Origin: an uncultured Prevotella sp.
Lineage (GTDB): Bacteria > Bacteroidota > Bacteroidia > Bacteroidales > Bacteroidaceae
DNA length: 44,379 bases
Assembly (NCBI GenBank): GCA_900318395.1
Contig: ONKL01000044.1
Coordinates: 1 to 44,379 of the forward strand
Reading direction: 5' to 3'
Position numbers and translations under genes: made by a program. The notes under the pieces are model-generated. The model was not told where the DNA came from. It worked only from the letters and a program-made list of their open reading frames with translations, and ran no database searches. This document shows, in pieces, positions 1 through 7,664 of the stretch (position 1 is its first letter; each line of letters starts with the position of its first letter).

Positions 1-84
1 GCTTCTCTTTGTGTGGTGCTTTGAGTGAGACACATTGCAACCTATCTGTGCCTTCTTTCCTGTAATTTGACAAACTTTAGACAT
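1..84 (-). CDS. rpmB: 50S ribosomal protein L28 (5' end only, runs off the window)
   Basis: The complement of the first 84 bases reads as 28 codons from an ATG at 84, starting [20 protein letters not shown] and continuing SKHHTKRS. This is the typical N-terminus of bacterial ribosomal protein L28 (consensus MSKVCQxTGKxxxxGNNVSHSxxxTKR), a structural protein of the large ribosomal subunit. The rest of the gene lies left of the window. A strong Bacteroidota-type promoter sits about 50 bases upstream. In Bacteroidota a cinA homologue next to rpmB is a common arrangement, and the cinA homologue here precedes it on the same strand. The sequence match is clear although only a fragment is visible. 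Confidence 0.93.
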   Translation of the reverse strand, partial: MSKVCQITGKKAQIGCNVSHSKHHTKRS

Positions 85-135
85 TTCTATCTACTTTTTT
101 ACTTGTGATTTACACTTACTTATTCCAAACAGGGT

Positions 136-166
136 GCAAAGGTACATATTTTAATTGAGATTCAAA
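136..166 (-). promoter_or_regulatory. Promoter of rpmB
   Basis: On the minus strand a TTTG (166-163) is followed after 18 bases by TACCTTTGC (144-136), matching the Bacteroidota sigma-ABfr consensus (TTTG, then TAnnTTTG). Transcription would start near 129, giving a leader of about 45 bases before the rpmB ATG. This suggests rpmB has its own promoter apart from the cinA transcript. Confidence 0.75.
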
Positions 167-203
167 TCATTGCACCAACCGAAAAACGAAGAATTAATAT
201 TTT

Positions 204-719
204 TTAACCTTCATAGACGGGTCGAGGGGCGTTTTCCTCTTTCAGGAAGCCTAAAAAGAGCTCCATCGCCTTGTTGGTGGCATTGGCCAGATTAATGTCG
301 CGGCCCTGGTCTTCCTCGAGCTTCAAGGTCACTACCCTATCCCGACTGCCACAGGCCAGCCAGATGGTACCCACGGGGGTATCCTTCGTGCCGCCTCCAG
401 GACCAGCCACCCCTGTAGCCGAGATGGCATAGTCGGTGTTGAGCGCCTTGCAAGCTCCCTTCACCATCGCAATGGCAACTTCCTCGCACACAGCCGTTTT
501 CTCTTCGAGCAGCTGATGATCCACGCCCAGCAGACTCTCCTTAATCTCGTTCACATACGATATGATACCGCCCTTGAAATACTTCGATGCACCAGGCACT
601 GCGATCATGGCCTCACCGATACGTCCGCCCGTACAGCTCTCAGCCGTACTGACCGTCTTTTCCGTCTCCCAGAGTATTTCGCTGACCTCTCTGCTTATTA
701 CCTTACTTTCAAAATCCAT
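204..719 (-). CDS. pncC: CinA C-terminal-type nicotinamide-nucleotide amidohydrolase (PncC)
   Basis: This 171-aa protein matches the stand-alone CinA C-terminal domain. Such enzymes deamidate nicotinamide mononucleotide to nicotinate mononucleotide in cytoplasmic NAD recycling. The family signature is visible: TVSTAESCTGGRIGEAM near residue 22, with the catalytic Ser of the AESCTGG motif, then GGIISYVNEIKESLLGV, and SATGVAGPGGGTKDTPVGT, a loop typical of the family. An upstream ATG at 767 would add 16 residues, but those overlap the palindromic repeat at 735-805, and homologues start near the ATG at 719, so I chose the latter. It follows tsaD on the same strand with the repeat between them. 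The N-terminal MoCF-like domain of full-length CinA is absent, which is common in Bacteroidota. Confidence 0.88.
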   Translation of the reverse strand: MDFESKVISREVSEILWETEKTVSTAESCTGGRIGEAMIAVPGASKYFKGGIISYVNEIKESLLGVDHQLLEEKTAVCEEVAIAMVKGACKALNTDYAISATGVAGPGGGTKDTPVGTIWLACGSRDRVVTLKLEEDQGRDINLANATNKAMELFLGFLKEENAPRPVYEG

Positions 720-734
720 ATTTTTACTTTTTTT

Positions 735-805
735 GCAACGGACTACACGACTGAAGGACTTTTTCACATGTGATAATCTGTCCTGTTAGTCCTATAGTCC
801 GTTGC
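735..805. repeat. GCAACGGACTA-ended palindromic element, copy 1
   Basis: The ends are a perfect 11-bp inverted repeat, GCAACGGACTA (735-745) and TAGTCCGTTGC (795-805). A second element with the same ends lies at 32662-32740. Both copies share AGTCCTATAGTCCGTTGC at the right end and a GACTTTTTC core. It fills the gap between tsaD and the pncC start. It may be a small non-autonomous mobile element or an RNA hairpin. I see no encoded protein. Confidence 0.75.
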
Positions 806-811
806 TAAATG

Positions 812-1885
812 TTACTTAAATGTTACTCTCGAGAATGCGGGGGCATCAATCGAACAGAATTCACCGTCGAGATACTTATAATAGCCCACGATGCCGATCA
901 TCGCCGCATTATCCGTCGTATAGCTGAACTTAGGGATGTAGATCGTCCAGCCGTAGCGCTTCTGGGCGTCGTAGAAGGCATTGCGCAGACCGTTGTTCGC
1001 ACTCACGCCTCCAGCCACAGCCACGTGCTTGATGCCCGTCTGCTTCACGGCCTTCTTCAACTTCTTCATCAGGATGTCGACGATGGTCCACTCCAGCGAG
1101 GCAGCGATGTCCTCCTTGTGCTTCTCCACGAAGTCGGGATCCTCGGCCACCCACTTCTGCAGGGAGTAGAGGAATGAGGTCTTCAGTCCTGAGAAACTGT
1201 AGTCGAGATTAGGAATCTGTGGCTCGGCGAAGGCAAAAGCCTTCGGATTGCCCTGACGCGCCAGACGGTCGATGATCGGACCACCGGGATAACCCAGTCC
1301 CATCACCTTCGAACACTTGTCGATGGCCTCACCAGCCGCGTCGTCGATAGTCTGTCCGAGCACCTCCATATCGTTGTAGGCATTCACCTTCACAATCTGC
1401 GAGTTTCCTCCCGACACGAGCAAACAAAGGAACGGATAAGGCGGAACTCCACATTTCTCCTTCCTCATTCCTCCTTCCTCCTTCCTCGAATATCCTTCCT
1501 CCTTCCTCGAATCATCGAGAATAAAATGCGCCATCACATGCCCCTGCAGATGATTCACATCGATCAGAGGTATTCCCAACGATCTGGCAAAGCCCTTGGC
1601 GAAGCTCACACCCACGAGCAGCGAACCCATCAGTCCGGGACCGCGCGTAAAGGCGATGGCCGACAACTGTTCCTTCGTGATGCCCGCCTTCTTGATAGCT
1701 TGATCGACCACAGGCACCACATTCTGCTGGTGGGCACGCGATGCCAGCTCGGGCACCACGCCGCCGTAAGCCTCGTGAACAGCCTGCGAGGCCGTCACGT
1801 TCGACAGCAGCACGCCATCCTTGAGCACAGCCGCCGACGTATCGTCGCACGAGCTCTCGATACCTAATATATATATATCCTTCAT
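812..1885 (-). CDS. tsaD: tRNA N6-adenosine threonylcarbamoyltransferase TsaD
   Basis: This 357-aa ASKHA-fold enzyme transfers the threonylcarbamoyl group to A37 of ANN-decoding tRNAs, together with TsaB and TsaE in the cytoplasm. The N-terminus ILGIESSCDDTSAAV, the metal-binding histidines in DVNHLQGHVMAHF (about residue 110), the LVSGGNSQIV motif and the C-terminal VAGGVSANNGLR and TTDNAAMIG are all family hallmarks. The start ATG at 1885 shares a base with the TGA stop of map (TGATG), implying translational coupling; a longer reading frame upstream only overlaps map. An insertion of roughly 20 residues (about 124-144, sequence SRKEEGYSRKEEGGMRKEK) sits just before the PPYPFLCLLVSGG strand. 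It is encoded by a heptanucleotide tandem repeat and makes the protein slightly longer than the usual 335-345 residues. Confidence 0.95.
   Translation of the reverse strand: MKDIYILGIESSCDDTSAAVLKDGVLLSNVTASQAVHEAYGGVVPELASRAHQQNVVPVVDQAIKKAGITKEQLSAIAFTRGPGLMGSLLVGVSFAKGFARSLGIPLIDVNHLQGHVMAHFILDDSRKEEGYSRKEEGGMRKEKCGVPPYPFLCLLVSGGNSQIVKVNAYNDMEVLGQTIDDAAGEAIDKCSKVMGLGYPGGPIIDRLARQGNPKAFAFAEPQIPNLDYSFSGLKTSFLYSLQKWVAEDPDFVEKHKEDIAASLEWTIVDILMKKLKKAVKQTGIKHVAVAGGVSANNGLRNAFYDAQKRYGWTIYIPKFSYTTDNAAMIGIVGYYKYLDGEFCSIDAPAFSRVTFK
1460..1511. repeat. In-frame heptanucleotide repeat (CTTCCTC) inside tsaD
   Basis: On the plus strand four 7-bp units (CTTCCTC, ATTCCTC, CTTCCTC, CTTCCTC) end in GAA, and two more units (1495-1508) end again in GAA. 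It encodes a charged Arg/Lys/Glu-rich loop in TsaD. The same unit, also followed by GAA, occurs four times in the addA-like gene at 40205-40232, in the opposite orientation to its host gene. Since 7 is not a multiple of 3, gain or loss of a single unit would shift the frame. Confidence 0.8.
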
Positions 1886-2751
1886 CAGTACGTCAGTATT
1901 TCCACACCATGTTCCGTCATCACCAGCGTATGCTCCCACTGGGCACTCGGCTTCTCGTCCTCGGTGATCACCTCCCAGCCGTAGGGGTCTTCGGCATCGA
2001 TGAACACCTTCCACGTGCCCATGTTGATCATCGGCTCGATGGTGAACACCATGCCCGGCACGAGCAGCATGCCTGTACCCCGATGGCCGTAGTGGTTCAC
2101 GTCGGGATCCTCGTGGAACTGCAGCCCCACCCCATGTCCAGCCAGGTCGCGCACGATGCCATAGCCGTATTTCTTACAATGCTTCTCGATGGCATGACCG
2201 ATGTCGCCCACAAAACCGTAGGGCTTCGCTGCCTCCATGCCGATTTCCAGGCACTCCTTCGCCACGCGCACCAGCTGCTCCTTCTCGGGCGTCGTCTTGC
2301 CGATGATGAACATGCGGCTCGCGTCGGCATAGTAGCCGTCGAGGATGGTCGTGAAGTCCACGTTGATGATGTCGCCCTCCTCGAGCACATCTTCCTCCTT
2401 GGGAATACCGTGACACACTACTTCGTTGATACTCGTGCAGACCGACATGGGGAATCCCTCGTAGTTCAGACAGGCAGGTATCGCCCCGTGATCCTCACAG
2501 TATTTGCGGCAGATCTGGTCGATCTCCAGTGTGTTCATGCCCGCATGGATCTGCTTGGCCACCTCGTCGAGCACACCCGTATTCACGACACCCGCCTTGC
2601 GGATGCCCTCAATCTGCTCGGGCGTCTTGATCAGCTCGCGCGTAGGAACCAGCTTGCCCTTGTTCTCCCAGAACATGATGGTCTTATCCATTTCCGTTGG
2701 CTCCTGTCCACTCAGACAGTGCCATCTTCTTTTCTTACCAAATGCATTCAT
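1885..2751 (-). CDS. map: Methionine aminopeptidase, type I
   Basis: This 288-aa protein removes the initiator methionine from nascent proteins. The body from LIKTPEQIEGIRKAGVVN onward is a type I methionine aminopeptidase. The metal ligands can be seen in NVDFTTILDGYYADASRMF (two Asp), GHGVGLQFHEDPDVNHYG (His), FTIEPMIN (Glu) and QWEHTLVMTEHGVEILT (Glu). The N-terminal stretch of about 45 residues, containing RRWHCLSGQEP, resembles the extension seen in other Bacteroidales homologues. An upstream ATG at 2802 lies on the promoter -7 element, so the ATG at 2751 is the better start. It is the first gene of the map-tsaD-pncC run. Confidence 0.94.
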   Translation of the reverse strand: MNAFGKKRRWHCLSGQEPTEMDKTIMFWENKGKLVPTRELIKTPEQIEGIRKAGVVNTGVLDEVAKQIHAGMNTLEIDQICRKYCEDHGAIPACLNYEGFPMSVCTSINEVVCHGIPKEEDVLEEGDIINVDFTTILDGYYADASRMFIIGKTTPEKEQLVRVAKECLEIGMEAAKPYGFVGDIGHAIEKHCKKYGYGIVRDLAGHGVGLQFHEDPDVNHYGHRGTGMLLVPGMVFTIEPMINMGTWKVFIDAEDPYGWEVITEDEKPSAQWEHTLVMTEHGVEILTY

Positions 2752-2772
2752 TACCTTATTATATATACTAAA

Positions 2773-2800
2773 GCAGCGGACTTCTCGCGAAATCCGCTGC
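2773..2800 (-). other. Hairpin at the 5' end of the map transcript
   Basis: GCAGCGGA (2773-2780) and TCCGCTGC (2793-2800) form a perfect 8-bp stem with a 12-base loop, at or just after the predicted transcription start. The arms resemble the ends of the GCAACGGACTA elements, so this may be a shortened relative. It could stabilise or regulate the map leader; that is inference. Confidence 0.5.
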
Positions 2801-2831
2801 AAAGGTACTGCAATTCGTATAAATAACCAAA
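2799..2831 (-). promoter_or_regulatory. Promoter of map-tsaD-pncC
   Basis: On the minus strand TTTG (2831-2828) is followed after 20 bases by TACCTTTGC (2807-2799). The predicted start near 2793 supports the map ATG at 2751 and excludes the upstream ATG at 2802. Confidence 0.75.
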
Positions 2832-2852
2832 TTTATTTGGTGAAAAAACCGC

Positions 2853-3365
2853 TTATTCGATGCGCTTTGCAGGACGACTAACTGTTATGCTATCACCATC
2901 GGCACTGCGAGTCCATCCATAGTAGCTATCCCAACGATAATCCCTCTCATATCTACGGGCAACATTCTGGAGATTAAAACTCACAGTCTTATTGCCATCA
3001 TAAAACTCTCCGCTGAAGTAATTGTTATTCAGGCTATATCGGCGAATCAGCACTTCGGCATCGTCCTCAACAAAGTAGATACGAATATCACCATAATCAA
3101 CACGCCAATTAAAGTGAGTCGGCACATATCGGCCACCATAATAATAGTCAACCCAGAGGCCAGAGCCTTCCGAATACCGGTATGGATCCTTCAAGAAAGT
3201 AATCTCAGACTCGACATAAGATACACCATTCCAGTCCTCGATATGCATACTTCCTCTCCATGTACCCTCGAGGGTGTAGGCAATCTGCTCGTCGTCGCAC
3301 GAGGTCAGCGATACGGCCATCACGCCCATCATCGCCATCATCAACAGTGTATACAGCTTCTTCAT
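2853..3365 (-). CDS. Small lipoprotein of unknown function
   Basis: This 170-aa protein begins with a lipoprotein signal (MKKLYTLLMMAMMGVMAVSL, then the TSC lipobox with Cys23), so it should be exported and lipid-anchored. The mature part starts DDEQIAYTLEGTWRGSMHI and is rich in Tyr and Trp with alternating polar residues, as in a small beta-barrel or lipocalin-like fold. Such TLEGTWxG starts are common in lipocalin-like proteins of Bacteroidota. I recognise no catalytic motif. It has its own promoter at 3415-3446 and no close operon partner, the PAP2-like gene upstream being about 200 bases away. Confidence 0.8.
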   Translation of the reverse strand: MKKLYTLLMMAMMGVMAVSLTSCDDEQIAYTLEGTWRGSMHIEDWNGVSYVESEITFLKDPYRYSEGSGLWVDYYYGGRYVPTHFNWRVDYGDIRIYFVEDDAEVLIRRYSLNNNYFSGEFYDGNKTVSFNLQNVARRYERDYRWDSYYGWTRSADGDSITVSRPAKRIE

Positions 3366-3414
3366 AACTTTACCCTTTCCTAACTTTAAATTGGTTCAAC
3401 TTCTGATTTCTGCT

Positions 3415-3446
3415 GCAAAGGTAAGAAGATTATTCCACTCCCACAA
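3415..3446 (-). promoter_or_regulatory. Promoter of the small lipoprotein gene
   Basis: Minus-strand TTGTG (3446-3442) and TACCTTTGC (3423-3415) are separated by 18 bases. The -7 element is consensus; the -33 element is close to TTTG. Confidence 0.65.
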
Positions 3447-3500
3447 GAGGAAAACCCATAAACCGGTATAGGGTTTTCCCTAAATCGCGCCCACCCCCCT

Positions 3501-3556
3501 CGGGTCTGGCGCCAAAGTACAGTCGCCTGCGACTTTACTTTGGGGCCTGACCCCAG
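3501..3556. repeat. GGGTCTGGC-type palindrome, copy A
   Basis: The sequence begins GGGTCTGGCGCCAAAGTAC, turns at GTCGCCTGCGAC, and ends with ACTTTACTTTGGGGCCTGAC, forming an imperfect hairpin with arms of about 26 bp. It lies directly downstream of the PAP2-like gene. Related palindromes occur at 7771-7828 and 43653-43769, each also just beyond the 3' end of a gene. They resemble REP elements mobilised by RAYT transposases, but no transposase is in the window. It may also act as a terminator. Confidence 0.75.
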
Positions 3557-3570
3557 CGAGCAGATCAAGG

Positions 3571-4404
3571 TTATTTAGCCACCCGTTTCTGACCATCCTG
3601 GATATAAACGCCCTGACCAAGAGAATTGAGTCTTCGCCCTGAGAGATCATAGATCTCGGCATCACCACCCTGACGGACCGCCTGAACCTCTCTTACCGCA
3701 GTAGGATCAGAAGTGATCTGCTTGAACTCTTCACGCGCTTTCTTCATCTGCTCCAGGAAGCGCTCGCTGGTATGCAGCTTGGCATAAGCCACTGCCGCTA
3801 CCATTCTGGCGGCATCGGTGTCGCTCTGCCAGTGAGCACCCACCACCACGCGGTTCTCACCATAACGATATCCGCGGGCAAGTATCTCGTTAGCACGGTC
3901 AGGATTGATCTCCATCATCAGGAGTGCCGAACTCCAGCCGTGGGGATTGAGCTCCCCTTCATATTCTGGCGCCAGTGTATGCTCATTAAAGCGGACGAAG
4001 GGTCGCGTGCGGCCATAAAGTGCCTTTGGATACTTACAGATACTGTCGCAGGTGGCGGTACCCTCGAGCAGCACCTTATAGATCTCAGGTGTATCCTCCT
4101 GGCTGACCTTCAAGCCGAAGGCCTCTTCAAACTCCTCCAGGATGGTAGCCAGACCATAGACAGCATCACGCTTGGCCTGATCAGCACGTTTCTGATCCTT
4201 ACGCATCTCCTTGCCCCAGAAGTATCGGCTCACGTCATTGGCGAAAGCCACCGAAGTGCTGTCTGGAGGACCAGGCATGAAAAGTCGCATGTCGGGCATC
4301 TCGTCGGCGGTGAAATAGGCATCGACGGTCTTTGCTTCCTGTGCATTCGCACTTGCTGTTGCCATCATGATGGCTGCAACCATTACTAATAGTTTCTTTT
4401 CCAT
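3571..4404 (-). CDS. Secreted PAP2-superfamily (class A acid phosphatase-like) protein
   Basis: This 277-aa protein has a signal peptide (MEKKLLVMVAAIMMATASAN, cleaved near AQ) and most of the PAP2 / vanadium-haloperoxidase signature KX6RP ... PSGH ... RX5HX3D. KALYGRTRP (127-135) fits motif 1 and NRVVVGAHWQSDTD (184-197) fits motif 3, with His191 and Asp195. Motif 2 is altered: the expected PSGH is NPHGWSSA (153-160), so the usual His is displaced or missing and activity is uncertain. The last 28 residues (IYDLSGRRLNSLGQGVYIQ, then a basic end) look like the short C-terminal sorting tail of type IX secretion substrates. It would act at the cell surface or outside. It has its own promoter. 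Confidence 0.85.
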   Translation of the reverse strand: MEKKLLVMVAAIMMATASANAQEAKTVDAYFTADEMPDMRLFMPGPPDSTSVAFANDVSRYFWGKEMRKDQKRADQAKRDAVYGLATILEEFEEAFGLKVSQEDTPEIYKVLLEGTATCDSICKYPKALYGRTRPFVRFNEHTLAPEYEGELNPHGWSSALLMMEINPDRANEILARGYRYGENRVVVGAHWQSDTDAARMVAAVAYAKLHTSERFLEQMKKAREEFKQITSDPTAVREVQAVRQGGDAEIYDLSGRRLNSLGQGVYIQDGQKRVAK

Positions 4405-4463
4405 TGTCTTCTATGTTTATAATCTCTTTTTACACTTAATGACTTTCTCATTCGTTAAATGCT

Positions 4464-4495
4464 GCAAAGGTAAGACAAGATTATGATTTGGCAAA
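4464..4495 (-). promoter_or_regulatory. Promoter of the PAP2-like gene
   Basis: Minus-strand TTTG (4495-4492) and TACCTTTGC (4472-4464) are 19 bases apart. It is divergent from the promoter at 4513-4544, with only 17 bases between the two, so the two genes may share control. Confidence 0.75.
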
Positions 4496-4512
4496 GAAAA
4501 ACACTTGATTAT

Positions 4513-4544
4513 TTTGTAGTTTCCGATATAATGACTAACTTTGC
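4513..4544 (+). promoter_or_regulatory. Promoter of the Ig-like / fimbrillin-like lipoprotein pair
   Basis: TTTG (4513-4516), 19 bases, then TAACTTTGC (4536-4544). The ATG of the Ig-like lipoprotein follows 27 bases later. Confidence 0.75.
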
Positions 4545-4571
4545 AGCAGAATAACCAAACACCATTAAAGT

Positions 4572-6044
4572 ATGAAACGAAACAGATATATTCTTAACTG
4601 GCTCTTCTTGCTGATGATGACGGTGGGAATGACGTCGTGTCAGGGACTGGTCGATGCCATCTTCGGCTCTGAAGACCAACCCGCGCAAAGCGGTAGTACA
4701 ACCCCCGACATCCAGATCGACAATGCCACACTGACGCTGTCGGTAGGCCAAACGGCCTCCAGACCGGCGACGGCCAAGACGGCTGATATCCAGCTCACCT
4801 ATGCCTCCAGCACGCCTGCCGTGGCAACGGTAAGCCAGGCGGGAAAGGTGACGGCCTTCTCCGCCGGCGAGACCACTGTCACCGTGAGTGCGCCCCAGAT
4901 TTCCAAGAGCGTATCCTTTAAAGTCGTTGTCAACGCCATCCCAGCCGAGCAGCTGGCCGCTGTGGATAAAGCCACGCCGCTGACGATTCTGCCACAGGAT
5001 GACGGAAAGGTCACCGTCACCTTCAACAATGGCATCACGCTGGCTGGCGACATCCACTACACCATCAACGACGGCCAGGAGCAGACCATTGCCAAGAACA
5101 CCGCCGGTGCCTACGACATCCAAGCGAAGAAGGGCGACGTGGTGCAGCTCTACAGCATCAACACCTCTCTTGGTGGTGGCGCTGTGGCAGGAACCCGTGG
5201 CGGTACAAGAGCTATTGACGAGGGTGCGAAGTACATCAACATCCGTCCTTCGATGAAGACCGAGATCTTCGGTAACGTGATGAGTCTGCTGAAGGGCAAG
5301 GACGGTCTGGAGGGTGCTACTGCCATCGAGGCAAAGAACGCCTTCTACGGCTTGTTTGCAGGTGCCGATAAACTCGTGAACAATGACGAGCGTCTGCTCG
5401 TATTGCCCGCCACCACCTTGACGGAGGGCTGCTACGATAATATGTTCAGCGGCTGTAGTGGCATCGAGAAAGCGCCTGAGTTGCCTGCCCCGACGCTGGT
5501 GAAAGACTGCTATCAGGAGATGTTCGCAGGCTGCTCCAAGCTGAAATATGTGAAGTGTCTGGCTACCGACATCTCGGCTGAGGGCTGCACGAAGAACTGG
5601 CTGACTAATGCCGGCACCGAGGCTACAGGCGAGAAGGTGCTCGAGACGCTGGTGCCGATGACGTCAGGCAGCGACGACGGTGTGCCCGACGGATGGACAG
5701 CCCGGACGGATGGAGCCAAGAAGGCCGGCAGCATCAGTTATTCAGATAAGGATGCTCAGATTAAGAAAACGCTGGCCGACGATGACTTCACCATCGAGCT
5801 GGAGAAAGTGGGCGACGCCTTGGTGAGCTATTCATCAAGTAATACGAATGTGGCAACCGTTAACGCCAAGACGGGCGAAGTATCTATCTTGGCCGAGGGA
5901 AAGACCACCATCACCGCCACCGTAGAAGATACCGAATTCTATCACTACGAGACAACGTCCGCGAGCTACGAACTGGAGGTCGTGGAGCCGGAATCCAACG
6001 GCGCGCTGGAGGACTACAACAGAAATGACGCCACAGAACAGTAA
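4572..6044 (+). CDS. Lipoprotein with two bacterial Ig-like (Big_2) domains and a leucine-rich-like segment
   Basis: This 490-aa protein starts with a lipoprotein signal ending at Cys23 (MTSC). Residues about 46-120 form a Big_2 domain (LTLSVGQTAS ... VATVSQAGKVTAFSAGETTVTVSA). A second copy lies near 385-470 (VSYSSSNTNVATVNAKTGEV ... GKTTITATV). In between, LTEGCYDNMFSGCSGIEKAP and KDCYQEMFAGCSKLKYVKC repeat a roughly 24-residue pattern seen in BspA-like surface proteins. No catalytic motif is evident, so a surface adhesion or structural role is most likely. It shares a promoter and strand with the fimbrillin-like gene 21 bases downstream, and probably a transcript. Confidence 0.85.
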   Translation: MKRNRYILNWLFLLMMTVGMTSCQGLVDAIFGSEDQPAQSGSTTPDIQIDNATLTLSVGQTASRPATAKTADIQLTYASSTPAVATVSQAGKVTAFSAGETTVTVSAPQISKSVSFKVVVNAIPAEQLAAVDKATPLTILPQDDGKVTVTFNNGITLAGDIHYTINDGQEQTIAKNTAGAYDIQAKKGDVVQLYSINTSLGGGAVAGTRGGTRAIDEGAKYINIRPSMKTEIFGNVMSLLKGKDGLEGATAIEAKNAFYGLFAGADKLVNNDERLLVLPATTLTEGCYDNMFSGCSGIEKAPELPAPTLVKDCYQEMFAGCSKLKYVKCLATDISAEGCTKNWLTNAGTEATGEKVLETLVPMTSGSDDGVPDGWTARTDGAKKAGSISYSDKDAQIKKTLADDDFTIELEKVGDALVSYSSSNTNVATVNAKTGEVSILAEGKTTITATVEDTEFYHYETTSASYELEVVEPESNGALEDYNRNDATEQ

Positions 6045-6065
6045 CCACTTAAAACGAAACGAGCT

Positions 6066-7664
6066 ATGCAAAAGATTTCCAGATATATCAGTATGGCCGC
6101 CCTCGCATTGATGGGCACCATGATGACGGGCTGCACCGGCGACGACCTCGCCAAAGAGGCGCCACAGACAAACAACGACAACCACACCGTGACCCTGACC
6201 ACCACCATCAGCCTCGATGGCTCAGCCACCACCCGCGCACTCGACGCCCAGGGCAAGAAAACCTTCGCAGCAGGCGACCAAGTGGCGATATACTATCAGA
6301 ATACCAGCGATGTCGCGAAGATGGCCATCACCACGGCCCTTACGACCACCGATATCTCCGATGACGGCAAGACGGCCAAGTTCACCGTGACACTCAACGA
6401 CCCGAAGCCCTCAGGCAAGTTGCGCTATGTCTATCCCGCATCCATGGCAGAAACGGAAATCACCAGCGTCGATGGCAACGAAAACATCTCTACCGATTTC
6501 GAAGACGAGCAGGATGGCACGTTGGAAACGCTCGCCAGCAAATTCGACCTCGCCATCTACGACGGCTCTCTCTCCAGCAAAGCCCTGCTGCCCACTACCG
6601 CCACGCTGAAGAACCAGCTGACCATCGCCGAGCTGACCATCAAGGACTACGCTGGCACCGACATCACCGACAAAATCAAAAAGCTCGATATCCAGTTGTG
6701 TGGCAACGGCTACGCCCTGACACGCCCTGACAATGCCGCTGGCCCCATCTACGTGGCTTTGTATCCCACCCCTGGGAGCAACAAAGAGAACATCACCGTC
6801 ACCGCCACTGCCAACGACGACACAAAATACGAGAAGGATTTCAAATTCACCTTCGCCGCCAACAACATCTATCCCATAGCGGTAAAGACCTTTAAGGTCG
6901 TAGATGTCTCAACATTACCAATCCTTGACCGCGAAAAAAATGTCGGATATTATACGGCACAAAATGGCGACATGCTGACAGGCACGATTGCTAATAGAGT
7001 GCGTATTTGCATTGCCGCTAACGCCAACGTGGCATTGAAAAACTTAACCATTGATTATGAAAAGCCCCCTGGTTCAACTTATTTCCATAATTCTGGTATT
7101 ACCTGCATAGGCAATGCCACCATCATCCTCGAAGGAACAAACAAAGTGAAAGCTTTTGAAGGTGACTTTCCAGGCATCTCGGCTGCTACTAATAACTCTA
7201 CCCTCACTATCAAAGGTGATGGTTCGCTCGAGGCTATAGGCCAAATGGGTGGTGCAGGAATCGGTGGTGGTAAGGGGGGGAACTGTGGTAATATTGTCAT
7301 TGAGAGTGGATCTATTACTGCTACGGGCGGCAATAATGCTGCAGGTATCGGCAGTGGATATAGTAATTCCTGCGGTAATATCCTCATCAGCGGCGGAACA
7401 GTAAAGGCTACGGGCGGCAATAATGCAGCTGGCATCGGAACGGGAGATTATGGCACTTGCGGCTCCATCACCATCACTAATGGCGTGAAAGAAGTGATTG
7501 CCAAGAGGGGCACTAATGCAGATTGTAGCATTGGTAAGGGAAATGGTAACAGCAGCTGCGGCAAGGTGACTATCCTTGGCGTCGAATATTGGAACGGTTC
7601 TGGTTATGTGAATGATGAAGGCCGTATCTACCTCCAGGATCCCGATCTCAAAATCATCCCTTAG
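6066..7664 (+). CDS. Fimbrillin-like lipoprotein with glycine-rich repeat tail
   Basis: This 532-aa protein has a lipoprotein signal (ALALMGTMMTGC, Cys23). The N-terminal half (about 40-285) follows the fimbrillin / Mfa-like pattern: a TTRAL motif, FAAGDQVAIYY, KLRYVYPASM, then a second domain with PIYVALYPTPG and NIYPIAVKTFKV. The C-terminal part (about 340-515) holds tandem beta-helix-like repeats: GGAGIGGGKGGNCGNIVIES, GNNAAGIGSGYSNSCGNILI and GNNAAGIGTGDYGTCGSITI, spaced about 29 residues apart, each with a cysteine. Fimbrillin-family proteins form surface pili or adhesins. The repeat tail is not part of the classical fimbrillin fold, so this looks like a fusion that displays a repeat domain. 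Confidence 0.82.
   Translation: MQKISRYISMAALALMGTMMTGCTGDDLAKEAPQTNNDNHTVTLTTTISLDGSATTRALDAQGKKTFAAGDQVAIYYQNTSDVAKMAITTALTTTDISDDGKTAKFTVTLNDPKPSGKLRYVYPASMAETEITSVDGNENISTDFEDEQDGTLETLASKFDLAIYDGSLSSKALLPTTATLKNQLTIAELTIKDYAGTDITDKIKKLDIQLCGNGYALTRPDNAAGPIYVALYPTPGSNKENITVTATANDDTKYEKDFKFTFAANNIYPIAVKTFKVVDVSTLPILDREKNVGYYTAQNGDMLTGTIANRVRICIAANANVALKNLTIDYEKPPGSTYFHNSGITCIGNATIILEGTNKVKAFEGDFPGISAATNNSTLTIKGDGSLEAIGQMGGAGIGGGKGGNCGNIVIESGSITATGGNNAAGIGSGYSNSCGNILISGGTVKATGGNNAAGIGTGDYGTCGSITITNGVKEVIAKRGTNADCSIGKGNGNSSCGKVTILGVEYWNGSGYVNDEGRIYLQDPDLKIIP

Noticed and set aside
1909-2826. A 305-residue open frame on the plus strand opposite map
   Set aside because: It mirrors the map gene, has no family pattern, and map itself is unmistakable. 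It is a by-product of codon use.
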